NCBI GenBank assembly: GCA_038231495.1
Contig: JBBRLG010000030.1
Coordinates: 1 to 24,808 of the forward strand
DNA length: 24,808 bases
From: JBBRLG01 sp038231495
GTDB taxonomy: Bacteria; Planctomycetota; Planctomycetia; Gemmatales; Gemmataceae
Direction: 5' to 3'
Both the position numbers and the translations under genes were made by a program. Below are positions 14,819 through 22,463 of the stretch, one piece after another. The notes beneath the pieces are model-generated. The model was not told where the DNA came from. It did not search any database and worked only from the letters and a program-made list of their open reading frames with translations. Positions within the stretch are counted from its first letter, which is position 1, and each line of letters begins with the position of its first letter.

Positions 14819-16276
14819 TTATCCCAAAATACCCGTGACCACTTCGCCCTGGACCAGCTCGCGCGGCTGGTTCAGGTGGTTGTACACGATCGTCCCCGGG
14901 TTGATGCCGACGCTATGATAAATCGTCGCCAGCAGGTCCTTCGGGTGAACCGGCGTTTCCGTCGGCGCCGATGCGGTCTTGTCCGACTTGCCGTACACCA
15001 GGCCGCGCTTGACGCCCGCCCCGGCGATGACACCAGTATAGCAGTAGGGCCAGTGATCCCGACCGTCGTCGTTATTGTCGTTGCCGGACGTGCTCACGCC
15101 GCGCTGCGGGCTGCGGCCGAACTCGCCGACCGCCACCACCAGCGTCTCGGCCAACAGGCCACGCTCGTCCAGGTCAGAAATCAGCGCCGACAGCGCCGAG
15201 TCCAACATCGGCCCCGACTGCGTTTTCATGCGCGTCGATAGGCCGACGTGCATGTCCCACGAGTGATTGTCGGAGTTCGCCACCTTGGGCCAGTTGACCT
15301 CGACGAAGCGTGTGCCGGCCTCGATCAACCGCCGGGCCAGCAGACAACTCTGGCCGAACGCGTTCATGCCGTACTTTTCGCGCAGCTCTTTCTTTTCCTG
15401 GCCCAGGTCGAACGCCTTGCGGGCGCGGCCGGAAATGACCAGGCCGAGTGCCTTGCCGTAATATTCGTCGAGGTCGTACTTCGCCGTGGCCCGTTCCAGC
15501 TCCGGCATACCCTCGTTAACCACGTCGCGCAACTTGGCCCGGCGTTCCAACCGCAGGGCCGACACCTCTTCGCGCAGCTTGAGGTCGTCGGTCGTGATGC
15601 GGTCCATCTTGTTCATGTCCATGTCGTCGCCGGGCGGGTACAGGTAGTACGGGTCGTACGCCCGGCCCAAAAAGCCCGCGGTGCCGCCCTTGCCGACGAC
15701 GTTGCTCTCTTGCAGCGGCCGCGGCAGCATGACGTACGGCAGCATCGGCACTTCCGGCGGCTTGAACTTGACGATGTTGCAGCCGACGTTGGGGAAGTCC
15801 TTGGGGCTAGGCGGCTCCAACTGGCCAGACGGGCTGACCTTGTCGGCGGTGTAGCCGGTGAGCATCTGGTAAATGGCGGCGGTGTGGTTGAACAGGCCGA
15901 CCGGCGTATAGCTCATCGAACGGATAAGTGTCACCTTATCGTTGACCTGCGCAAACTTCGGCAGGATTTCGGTGAACTTGCAACCGGGCACCTTGGTGTC
16001 GATCGGCTTGAAAACGCTTTTCACGTTGTCCGGCACGTTGTCCTTGGGATCCCACAGGTCGAGATGGCTGGGGCCGCCCTGGAGGTAGAGCAGGATGACG
16101 CTCTTGGCCTTGCCGAAGCCGGGTCCGCCGGTGCTTTCCTTGGCCTGGGCTTTTTGCAGCGAGAAGAAGTTGCCCAGGCTCAAGCCGAGCATGGCCGAGC
16201 CGCCGACGCGGAGGATTTCGCGGCGGGTGACGCCGTCGCACGTATCTTTCCCTGACCGACCCGGAATCACGAGCAT
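14819..16276 (-). CDS. DUF1501 protein with Tat signal (second copy)
   Basis: This 485-residue DUF1501 protein has a classic twin-arginine signal, TRREILRVGGSAMLGLSLG (17-35), so export is expected. SVILLYLQGGPSHLDLWDPK (59-78) is the family hallmark, and VGEFGRSP plus DGRDHWPYCY and HPKDLLATIYHSVG form the conserved C-terminal region. It is only distantly similar to the copy at 10165-11571, so these are old paralogues. GAGGG lies 7 bases before the ATG at 16276, which I prefer to an upstream ATG at 16342. A strong promoter candidate lies at 16372-16401. No DUF1549/DUF1553 partner is adjacent. Confidence 0.92.
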   Translation of the reverse strand: MLVIPGRSGKDTCDGVTRREILRVGGSAMLGLSLGNFFSLQKAQAKESTGGPGFGKAKSVILLYLQGGPSHLDLWDPKDNVPDNVKSVFKPIDTKVPGCKFTEILPKFAQVNDKVTLIRSMSYTPVGLFNHTAAIYQMLTGYTADKVSPSGQLEPPSPKDFPNVGCNIVKFKPPEVPMLPYVMLPRPLQESNVVGKGGTAGFLGRAYDPYYLYPPGDDMDMNKMDRITTDDLKLREEVSALRLERRAKLRDVVNEGMPELERATAKYDLDEYYGKALGLVISGRARKAFDLGQEKKELREKYGMNAFGQSCLLARRLIEAGTRFVEVNWPKVANSDNHSWDMHVGLSTRMKTQSGPMLDSALSALISDLDERGLLAETLVVAVGEFGRSPQRGVSTSGNDNNDDGRDHWPYCYTGVIAGAGVKRGLVYGKSDKTASAPTETPVHPKDLLATIYHSVGINPGTIVYNHLNQPRELVQGEVVTGILG

Positions 16277-16371
16277 GCTAGAACCCTCAGGAAGGAGTTT
16301 CGAGGCTGCGAGGAACGCGGAGAGAAGCACACGGCAGCACAAGGCGGGTGGGCGGGCGAACCTTACCTGTC

Positions 16372-16401
16372 ACTATAAACCCCAGCGGGCGTTGGCGTCA
16401 A
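16372..16401 (-). promoter_or_regulatory. Sigma70-like promoter for the second DUF1501 gene
   Basis: On the minus strand TTGACG (16401-16396) and TATAGT (16377-16372) are 18 bases apart, each matching the consensus in 5 of 6 positions. This would give a leader of about 90 bases before the ATG at 16276. Confidence 0.52.
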
Positions 16402-16426
16402 TCATTTCCTTGGGCGAATTTCGGTT

Positions 16427-16547
16427 GGGTGTGGCAAAACTTTCGGGAGGTCTGCTGTAGGACGGGCTTCCAGCCCGTCCGGAGCAGACCGACGGGCTGG
16501 AAGCCCGTCCTACGGAAGAAAGCCCTCCCAAAAGATTTGCCACACCC
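16427..16547. repeat. Nested palindrome with GACGGGCTTCCAGCCCGTC core
   Basis: The inner arms (16457-16479 and 16491-16513, 23 bases each) are perfect reverse complements around an 11-base loop; each arm is itself nearly palindromic. Outer arms at 16427-16450 and 16524-16547 (starting GGGTGTGGCAAA) pair with two mismatches. From memory, the GACGGGCTTCCAGCCCGTC type recurs widely in planctomycete genomes. Confidence 0.8.
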
Positions 16548-16678
16548 TTTCGGTTCGCGTACCGGTGCCAAGGGTGCGCCAAGCGGGCCCGTTGGTTGCA
16601 CTTTGCCCGACAACCCGGTAAAAGATAGCGTGGAACCCCAAGCCACACCCTTTCGGGCAGCAGCCGAGGAGACCGCGG

Positions 16679-18067
16679 ATGTCGTCGCAACCGTTGGCCA
16701 ACCGCTTCGCCGAGTATGGCTGCCAACTCCGCTTTGAAAACCTGCCGGCGGCGGCGGTCCACGAAGTGAAGCGCCGCTTCATCGACTCCATCGCGACGGC
16801 CGCCGGCGCGATGGACGCTGAGGCCTACGCCATCGCCCGCAAGTGTGCATTGCGGTTTCAGGGACAGCCCGGTGCCAGCCTCTTCGGCGGCGGCAAAAGC
16901 AGCGTCGAATGGGCCACCTTCGTCAACGGCCTCTTAATCCGCTACCTCGATTTCAACGACACTTATCTTTCGCTGGAACCCGCGCATCCGAGCGATAACC
17001 TCGCAGTGGTGCTGGCCGTCGGCGACATGGTCGATGCCCCCGGCACCGCCTTGATCGTCGCGGCGGTCCTGGCCTACGAGATTCAATGCCGGCTGTGCGA
17101 CGCCTCCAGCTTGCGCAAAAACGGCTTCGACCACGTCACCTACGGCGCCCTCTCCTCGGCGGCCGCGGCGTGCAAACTGCTCGGCCTCGATCCGCAACGA
17201 ACCACGCACGCCCTCGGAATCGCCGGCGTTTGCAACACGGCCCTGCGGCAGACGCGGGCCGGCGAGTTGAGCATGTGGAAGGGTTGTGCCTTCGCCAACG
17301 CCGCCCGCAACGGCGTCTTTGCCGCACTCCTGGCCGCCGACGGCATGACCGGCCCGGCCCCGATTTTTGAGGGCGACCTCGGTTTCATGAAGCTCCTGAC
17401 CGGCCCCTTTGAGGTCGGCCCGCTCGGCGGCGAACAGGGCCGGCTCTACATGATTAACCAGACCTACATCAAGTTTTGGCCCGCCGAGTACCACTCGCAG
17501 AGCGCCATCGACGCGGCGTTCCAGCTGCGGGCGCAAATCTCCCCGGCGACGGGGCGCTGGCCAGCGGACGTAGTGAAGCGGATCGCCAAACTCGACATCC
17601 ACACGTTCAACGCCGCCGTGGACATCATCGGCAAGGATCCGGAAAAGTGGCGGCCGCGGACGCGCGAGACCGCCGACCATAGTTTGCCGTACTGCTCGGC
17701 AGTGGCGTTGGTGGACGGCGAAGTCACGGACGCCCAGTTTGACGAAAGCCGCTTTACCGATCCCGTGCTGCTCGAACTCGTCGGCAAAATTCAGGTCCAC
17801 CGCGACGCAGCGTTGAACACGCGCTACCCCAACGGCATCCCGAACCGCCTGACCCTGACGCTGGCCGACGGCCGTACGCTGGTGAAGGAAGTCGAGTTCC
17901 CGCGCGGCCACGCCCACAACCCGATGACCGACGCGGAAGTCGAGCAGAAGTTCCGTGCGACGGTCGAACCGCGTTTCGGCAAAGCCAAGGCCGACCGCAT
18001 CCTCGCGGCGTGTTGGGGCTTGGACAAACTGCAACGCGCGGGCGAATTACTGGAACTGGTGCAATAA
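16679..18067 (+). CDS. MmgE/PrpD family protein (2-methylcitrate dehydratase-like)
   Basis: This 462-residue protein belongs to the MmgE/PrpD fold, which includes 2-methylcitrate dehydratase and cis-aconitate decarboxylase. It shows RYLDFNDTYL (88-97), HPSDNLAVVLAVGD (103-116), the long WKGCAFANAARNGVFAALLA segment (200-219) followed by DGMTGP, and IKFWPAEYHSQSAIDAA (264-280). The length matches the family. GAGGAG lies 8 bases before the ATG. No prpB, prpC or other propionate gene is nearby, so the substrate cannot be assigned. The enzyme should be cytosolic. Confidence 0.92.
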   Translation: MSSQPLANRFAEYGCQLRFENLPAAAVHEVKRRFIDSIATAAGAMDAEAYAIARKCALRFQGQPGASLFGGGKSSVEWATFVNGLLIRYLDFNDTYLSLEPAHPSDNLAVVLAVGDMVDAPGTALIVAAVLAYEIQCRLCDASSLRKNGFDHVTYGALSSAAAACKLLGLDPQRTTHALGIAGVCNTALRQTRAGELSMWKGCAFANAARNGVFAALLAADGMTGPAPIFEGDLGFMKLLTGPFEVGPLGGEQGRLYMINQTYIKFWPAEYHSQSAIDAAFQLRAQISPATGRWPADVVKRIAKLDIHTFNAAVDIIGKDPEKWRPRTRETADHSLPYCSAVALVDGEVTDAQFDESRFTDPVLLELVGKIQVHRDAALNTRYPNGIPNRLTLTLADGRTLVKEVEFPRGHAHNPMTDAEVEQKFRATVEPRFGKAKADRILAACWGLDKLQRAGELLELVQ

Positions 18068-18086
18068 GGGCAAGCACTCTTCCTGG

Positions 18087-18157
18087 CGAGCGCGGTCGCG
18101 TCAGCGCCCCGAGTGCGATGAGCCGAACAACTCGGGGCGTTAACGCGCCCCCGCTCG
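18087..18157. repeat. 28-bp inverted repeat upstream of the DUF1570 gene
   Basis: The arms 18087-18114 and 18130-18157 are reverse complements at 24 of 28 positions around a 15-base loop; the innermost CGCCCCGAGT/ACTCGGGGCG block is perfect. It fills the 110-base gap between the MmgE/PrpD stop and the next start, where it could terminate the upstream transcript. Confidence 0.7.
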
Positions 18158-18177
18158 CCCGATTGCGAGGTGTTTCC

Positions 18178-19608
18178 ATGTTGGCGTGCGTTGCGTCCGA
18201 AAAATGTTTTCGCCTTCTCCTGGCCGCGTGCTTTTGCGTCGCGGCAGCGGTGGGTGCCGCCGACCCGCCGCCGCCCGGCGGCGACGATTGGAAATATGAC
18301 ATCGTATATCGTAAAAAGGGCAAACCCTTTTACGGGCTAATCATCGAAGACAAGCCTGCCCACGTCAAGCTGCTTTCGATCCTGCGCAAGCCGGGCGCGC
18401 CCACCGTCGTGATGGAGGAATTGGTCCTCCGCCCGGAGATCGACCGCGTCGAAACGCTCGAAGACGCTGACCGCGACCTGCTCAAGCAGCGGGTCGAGTC
18501 TCTGCGCCGCGACCGCGAACTGCTCGTCGCGCAGTTGAAGCTGCTCGACCCCACGTCGCGGGGCAAGACCACCGTCGATAGGGTAAATCTGCAACCGGCG
18601 GACTGGCCGGCCGACCCCAAGGCCAAGGCGGTTCAGTACCAGTCCACGCACTTCAAGCTCGTGTCCAACGCCCGTGAGGATGTTGTCCAACTCGCAGCCA
18701 TCCAGCTCGAACAGGTCTATGCCGCCTACGCCCGCGCACTGCCTTCCCGTGCCGCCACGCTCCAACCGACCACCATCCTGTTGACGCGCTCCGTGGAGGA
18801 CTACCAGGCGCTGGCCCGCGACCGGGGCAACAACCTCGTCAACCCGGCGTACTACGACGACGCGAAAAACCAGATCGTCTGCGGCAGCGACCTCGAACGG
18901 CTGAGCAAACAACTCGAAGACTTGCACAAGCACCACGCCGAGTTGTTCGACGAACTAAACAAGCGTGAAAATGAGCTAAAACAGGTCTACAAAGGGACTA
19001 TTCCCAACGAGTTAAAAGGGCCGCTCGACGACGCCCGCGTGCGGATCAAGGTGGCGGAGGAACGCAACAACGAGGCGTTTCGCCAGGCCCAGCGGCGCTT
19101 GTTCCAGCGGCTCTACCACGAAGCGTTCCACGCCTACCTGACGACCGCGGTCTACCCGCGGGCCGACGGCGAGGTGCCGCGCTGGCTCAACGAGGGACTC
19201 GCCCAGATTTTTGAGACGGCGATTTTCGAGGCGGGCGAATTGCGCGTCGGCCACGCCGACCGGGTTCGGCTCCGGGCCGTCCAGCAGGCGCTCGACAAGA
19301 AAGACCTTCTGTCCCTGACGGACCTGTTGCGCTCCGGCCCCAAGCAGTTCCAGGTCGAGCAGGCGGCCGACAAGCAGGTTTCCGATCGGCACTATCTCGC
19401 GTCGTGGGCGCTGGCGTTTTACCTGACCTTCGACCGCAAGGTGCTGGGCACGAAGGCGCTGGACGACTACATCCGCGCCTTGCAGCGCGGCACCGATCCG
19501 CTCGACGCCTTCCAGGATCTCGTCGGCGTACCGCTGCCGCAGTTCGAGAAGGATTTTCAGCAATACCTACGCCGCTTGCAACCCGACGGCAGTGTCTTGA
19601 AGCCGTGA
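18178..19608 (+). CDS. Exported DUF1570 protein with HExxH metallopeptidase motif
   Basis: This 476-residue protein starts with a hydrophobic signal sequence (FRLLLAACFCVAAAVGA, 11-27), then a Pro/Gly-rich stretch, so it is probably exported. The LAAC could also be read as a lipobox, but strong hydrophobicity continues after the cysteine, favouring ordinary cleavage near residue 27. Residues 95-125 and 240-310 are charged and helical, with a likely coiled coil. The DUF1570 domain carries HEAFH (314-318) and WLNEGLAQ (336-343), giving zinc ligands H314, H318 and E339 in gluzincin style. I chose the ATG at 18178 because a longer start would run through the upstream palindrome and hide the signal peptide. 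The peptidase substrate is unknown. Confidence 0.86.
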   Translation: MLACVASEKCFRLLLAACFCVAAAVGAADPPPPGGDDWKYDIVYRKKGKPFYGLIIEDKPAHVKLLSILRKPGAPTVVMEELVLRPEIDRVETLEDADRDLLKQRVESLRRDRELLVAQLKLLDPTSRGKTTVDRVNLQPADWPADPKAKAVQYQSTHFKLVSNAREDVVQLAAIQLEQVYAAYARALPSRAATLQPTTILLTRSVEDYQALARDRGNNLVNPAYYDDAKNQIVCGSDLERLSKQLEDLHKHHAELFDELNKRENELKQVYKGTIPNELKGPLDDARVRIKVAEERNNEAFRQAQRRLFQRLYHEAFHAYLTTAVYPRADGEVPRWLNEGLAQIFETAIFEAGELRVGHADRVRLRAVQQALDKKDLLSLTDLLRSGPKQFQVEQAADKQVSDRHYLASWALAFYLTFDRKVLGTKALDDYIRALQRGTDPLDAFQDLVGVPLPQFEKDFQQYLRRLQPDGSVLKP

Positions 19609-19626
19609 CCAGGCGTTGTCACCGCA

Positions 19627-20391
19627 TCAGCCCGTTACGCTGTCGCCTTTGGACGTGGCCTCAATGGGTTCGGGCACCTTCACGGCTGGCGGCAGGTGGT
19701 CGTGGAAGGGCACCTTTTTCGACTCGCTGTCGATGCGGGCGGCGACCTGGTTGCCGATGATCGGTATTTCCTTCGGGTCGCCGGTGGTTACGGGGCTGCG
19801 ATAAAAGTGGTAGGCCAGGTAAAGCGTCACCCCCACCAGCGCGACCAGGATCAGAATGGGCCGCAGCTTTTCCACCTCTTTTTCGAGGGGCTGGATTAAA
19901 TCGAGAATCGCGTCGCCGAACCAGAAGCCGAGGAAAAACAGGATGCTGTTGCCGATGATGGCGCCGATGCCGTCCGCGATGAGGAAACGCACTAGCGGCA
20001 GGCGCATCATGCCCGCGGTCAGGAAAAGGGGGGCGCGGATAGTCGGCAGCAGCCGACCGAAAAGGAGGATGTTGACGCCGTAGCGGTGGAAATTGCGCTC
20101 GATGCGCAGGCGCTTGGCCTCCGGAAAGAAGCGGGCCGCCCAGCGGTATTGCAACAGTCGGCTGCCGTAGCGGTGGCCGATCGTGTACAGCACCAGGTCG
20201 CCGAGGATGACGCCGAAGAGGGCCACCGGCAGCATGAGCCAGCGGTAGGCGTGGTGGCTGTCGGCCGCGCTGGCGGTCCAGATGCCGGCGCCGACCATCG
20301 TTAGCTCTTCGGGAAACGGCGCACCGAAACCCGAAGCCACATTCATGCCGAAGGCGAGCAGATACGGCCGCAGATCGTTGAAATCAACCAC
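19627..20391 (-). CDS. DedA-family (SNARE-associated/VTT domain) membrane protein
   Basis: This 254-residue membrane protein belongs to the DedA/VTT family, whose members move or scramble lipids such as undecaprenyl phosphate across the membrane. It has a re-entrant region with GAPFPEELTMVGAG (23-36), a helix with FGVILGDLVLYTIGHRYG (59-76), and the family signature FGRLLPTIRAPLFLTAGMMR (111-130). Further helices follow around 134-160 and 178-196. I prefer the GTG at 20391, with a strong GGGGGAGG 6 bases upstream; starts further out add 46 residues that do not look like DedA. It is convergent with the DUF1570 gene, 18 bases apart. Confidence 0.88.
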   Translation of the reverse strand: MVDFNDLRPYLLAFGMNVASGFGAPFPEELTMVGAGIWTASAADSHHAYRWLMLPVALFGVILGDLVLYTIGHRYGSRLLQYRWAARFFPEAKRLRIERNFHRYGVNILLFGRLLPTIRAPLFLTAGMMRLPLVRFLIADGIGAIIGNSILFFLGFWFGDAILDLIQPLEKEVEKLRPILILVALVGVTLYLAYHFYRSPVTTGDPKEIPIIGNQVAARIDSESKKVPFHDHLPPAVKVPEPIEATSKGDSVTG

Positions 20392-20698
20392 CGGCGGCCT
20401 CCCCCACTGGAGCGGACGCCGGAACGCACTGGCAAACGGCCACTCGGCACCCCTGCGAAGGTCTTTGCAATTGGCTACCCACCCGGCGCGTCCTGCGGTG
20501 CCCCGCGCGTTAAGTCGCGGGAACGCCACCTAAACCTCATCCGCCCTTCCCTTCCCGGCCAAGAGCATCCCATTATGCGGGACAGCGGGCGGAAGGGGAA
20601 GGGGGAGTTTTGCCGCGTTCCCAAGCTCTGTTGTGGGGTACACGAGCCGGGGTTTACAATCGAAGGGAACGATCGCCTTGAGCCGCGGAGGAGTTGCC
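20392..20698. other. Divergent gap between DedA and Uma2 genes
   Basis: This 307-base gap holds a promoter candidate for the Uma2 gene (20631-20660) and an imperfect C-rich/G-rich inverted repeat around 20532-20608. If DedA starts upstream of 20391, part of the gap would be coding, but that extension shows no family similarity. I see nothing else in it. Confidence 0.4.
20631..20660 (+). promoter_or_regulatory. Promoter candidate for the Uma2 gene
   Basis: TTGTGG (20631-20636) and TACAAT (20655-20660) are 18 bases apart. The -10 is good (5 of 6) and the -35 weak (3 of 6). The start codon follows about 39 bases later. Confidence 0.35.
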
Positions 20699-21418
20699 AT
20701 GACCACCCAGACCCGACCGGAAATGCCGGCCCTGCCGCCGGAGACGATCCCCCCGCTGCGCCACGGCGACCGGCTGACGCGCGCGGAGTTCGAGCGCCGG
20801 TACCATGCCATGCCGCACGTCAACAAGGCGGAACTGCTCGACGGAGTCGTATACATGCCATCTCCCGTAACCGCGGAACACGGTGGGCCGCACTTCGACC
20901 TGGTGACCTGGCTCGGCCTCTACCGCCTTGTTACACCCGGCGTGGTTGGCGGCGACAACGGGACCGTTCGGCTCGACCTGGGCAGTGAACCGCAACCGGA
21001 CGCCCACTTGCGCATCGAGGCGGCTTACGGCGGCCAGAGCCATGTTGGGGCGGACCGCTACGTCGAAGGCGCCCCGGAATTGGTTGCGGAAGTGGCGGTG
21101 AGCAGCATCCCCATTGACCTCAACGTGAAGCTGCCGTTGTACCAGCGGAACGGCGTCCGCGAATACATCCTCTGGCGAGTGCCGGATGATGCCGTCGATT
21201 GGTATGTCCTTCGCGGCGAGCGTTACGAACGGCTGCCGCTCGAAGCCGGCGGCGTGTATAAGAGTGAGGTGTTCCCCGGTCTGTGGCTCGCTCCACTGGC
21301 CCTGGTCCGCAGTGAAGGAGCGATCTTGATCCAGGTAGCCCAGCAAGGCTTGGCCAGCCCCGAACACGGCGAATTCATCCGCCGGCTCCGCGAACACCCC
21401 GACGCGCACAACCCGTGA
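20699..21418 (+). CDS. Uma2-family endonuclease-like protein (DUF820)
   Basis: This 239-residue protein has the PD-(D/E)xK-type core of the Uma2/DUF820 family, which is multiplied in planctomycetes and cyanobacteria. Visible are AELLDGVVYMPSP (44-56) with the first Glu, EPQPDAHLRIE (97-107) with the central Asp, APELVAEVAVSS (125-136), and K144 followed by LYQRNGVREYILWRV. It is likely a soluble DNA-binding or DNA-cutting protein, but the physiological role of the family is unclear. The ATG at 20699 has GGAGGAG 6 bases upstream. The C-terminal region after residue 190 is variable in the family. Confidence 0.88.
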   Translation: MTTQTRPEMPALPPETIPPLRHGDRLTRAEFERRYHAMPHVNKAELLDGVVYMPSPVTAEHGGPHFDLVTWLGLYRLVTPGVVGGDNGTVRLDLGSEPQPDAHLRIEAAYGGQSHVGADRYVEGAPELVAEVAVSSIPIDLNVKLPLYQRNGVREYILWRVPDDAVDWYVLRGERYERLPLEAGGVYKSEVFPGLWLAPLALVRSEGAILIQVAQQGLASPEHGEFIRRLREHPDAHNP

Positions 21419-21524
21419 CCGCTGTTGAAAAGGAACCGAAGGTACAATCGCAAAGCCGCAAGCGGCAAAGGCAGCGCGATTTACCTACTCCACCCAGCCC
21501 GCCGCCGGGCCGCGCGAGCCAGCT

Positions 21525-21553
21525 TGACACAATTTTTGGGCACCGGTACGCTC
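21525..21553 (+). promoter_or_regulatory. Promoter candidate for the multi-pass membrane protein
   Basis: A perfect TTGACA (21525-21530) is followed after 17 bases by TACGCT (21548-21553), which matches the -10 consensus in 3 of 6 positions. The start codon is about 50 bases downstream. Confidence 0.35.
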
Positions 21554-21602
21554 TCCCGTTGGCACGGATCGCCACTCTTCCGAGGAAGGGAGCCGCCGGC
21601 AC

Positions 21603-22334
21603 ATGGTATTACTCGACCCCGAAATCCTGGAGGCCGGACGCGACCTGTCGCCCGCCCTCCCCGCCGTCGGCCTCGCCATCGGCGCGTTTCTCTGGTTCTG
21701 CGGCGCCTGGACGCATCGCTTTTGGATCGTCCTGATCCTCACGCTTGGGGCCGGCGTGTACGGCCTGTTTTATGGGCCGGAACACGGCATGCAGCCGATC
21801 GTCGGGGGCCTACTCCTTGCCGTCGCCGCGGGGACGCTCGGCCTGGCACTGATGCGCGTCATGGCATTCGTCACCGGCGGTTGGGCGTTTTACCTCACCG
21901 CCCGGCTCATCGCCCCCGCCGCCGACGAGCCGCTGTTGTGCTTCCTCATCGGCGGCTTGTTCAGCGTCTTCCTGTTCCGTTTGTGGATCACCACCGTTTC
22001 CAGTGTGGCCGGAACCCTCCTCATCACGTATTCCAGTCTATGGCTCGCGGGCAGCCTGGCGAAGGTGAACCCCGTCGCGCTGGCCGCCAACAACGGGCCG
22101 CTCTGGAACTGGGGGCTGGGCGCCGGTATCGTGCTTGGAATCCTCGTCCAATTCGTGCTGCACCGCCAGTACTTGAAGAAGAAGAAGGAACAAGCCGAGG
22201 CGGCCGAAGTCGAGGAGCAACGGCGTCAAGCCGAGGAAGAACTGCGCCTGCGCATGCAGGAACCGCTGCCGAAAAAAGGGTGGTGGCCCTTCGGCGGCAA
22301 GAAAAAGAAGAAGAAATCGGGCAAGGCCGCCTAG
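21603..22334 (+). CDS. Multi-pass membrane protein with charged C-terminal tail
   Basis: I do not recognise a family for this 243-residue protein. It has six or seven hydrophobic segments (about 18-34, 40-58, 65-86, 110-127, 131-150, 170-187). They are followed by a highly charged, probably coiled-coil tail (190-220), then KKGWWPF and a lysine run to the end. The tail is probably cytoplasmic by the positive-inside rule. The layout resembles small membrane proteins of the DUF4203/TMEM198 type, but I would not assign it. It precedes bioB in the same direction but is separated from it by a palindrome. Confidence 0.72.
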   Translation: MVLLDPEILEAGRDLSPALPAVGLAIGAFLWFCGAWTHRFWIVLILTLGAGVYGLFYGPEHGMQPIVGGLLLAVAAGTLGLALMRVMAFVTGGWAFYLTARLIAPAADEPLLCFLIGGLFSVFLFRLWITTVSSVAGTLLITYSSLWLAGSLAKVNPVALAANNGPLWNWGLGAGIVLGILVQFVLHRQYLKKKKEQAEAAEVEEQRRQAEEELRLRMQEPLPKKGWWPFGGKKKKKKSGKAA

Positions 22335-22371
22335 ACGCGGTTCCCGGTCGTGCGACCCCGACCCCATCGTC

Positions 22372-22442
22372 CGTAGCCGCAAGCGGCTCGCTTGCTGGCT
22401 TCTGCGTGGGTTCAGCCTGCAAGCGGGCCGCTTGAGGCTACG
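22372..22442. repeat. 24-bp inverted repeat just upstream of bioB
   Basis: The arms 22372-22395 and 22419-22442 pair at 22 of 24 positions (outer part CGTAGCCGCAAGCGGC) around a 23-base loop. The right arm ends 8 bases before the GAGGAG ribosome-binding site of bioB. It may terminate the upstream transcript, or be a dispersed repeat that happens to lie in the bioB leader. Confidence 0.72.
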
Positions 22443-22463
22443 ACAGCATCGAGGAGACATCCC

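Larger units (their letters stand above)
16277..16678. other. Divergent gap holding a promoter and a nested palindrome
   Basis: This 402-base gap separates the leftward DUF1501 gene from the rightward MmgE/PrpD gene. It contains the DUF1501 promoter candidate (16372-16401) and the nested palindrome 16427-16547. CCACACCCTTTCGG occurs twice as a direct repeat (16540-16553 and 16643-16656). Possible reading frames across the palindrome are low-complexity translations of repeat DNA and are not supported as genes. Confidence 0.6.

Noticed and set aside
15248..16255. 335-codon plus-strand frame opposite the second DUF1501 gene
   Set aside because: Antisense shadow. The minus strand carries the Tat signal and DUF1501 motifs, with a promoter and ribosome-binding site in place.
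16348..16737. Small protein containing GFQPV and TGWKPVL-like motifs
   Set aside because: These motifs are just the translation of the GACGGGCTTCCAGCCCGTC palindrome. Such peptides appear wherever the repeat is read and are not evidence of a gene.
21425..22435. 336-codon frame overlapping the multi-pass membrane protein
   Set aside because: Very Arg/Pro-rich, shifted by one frame from a protein with clear membrane helices. Typical of GC-rich frame shadows.
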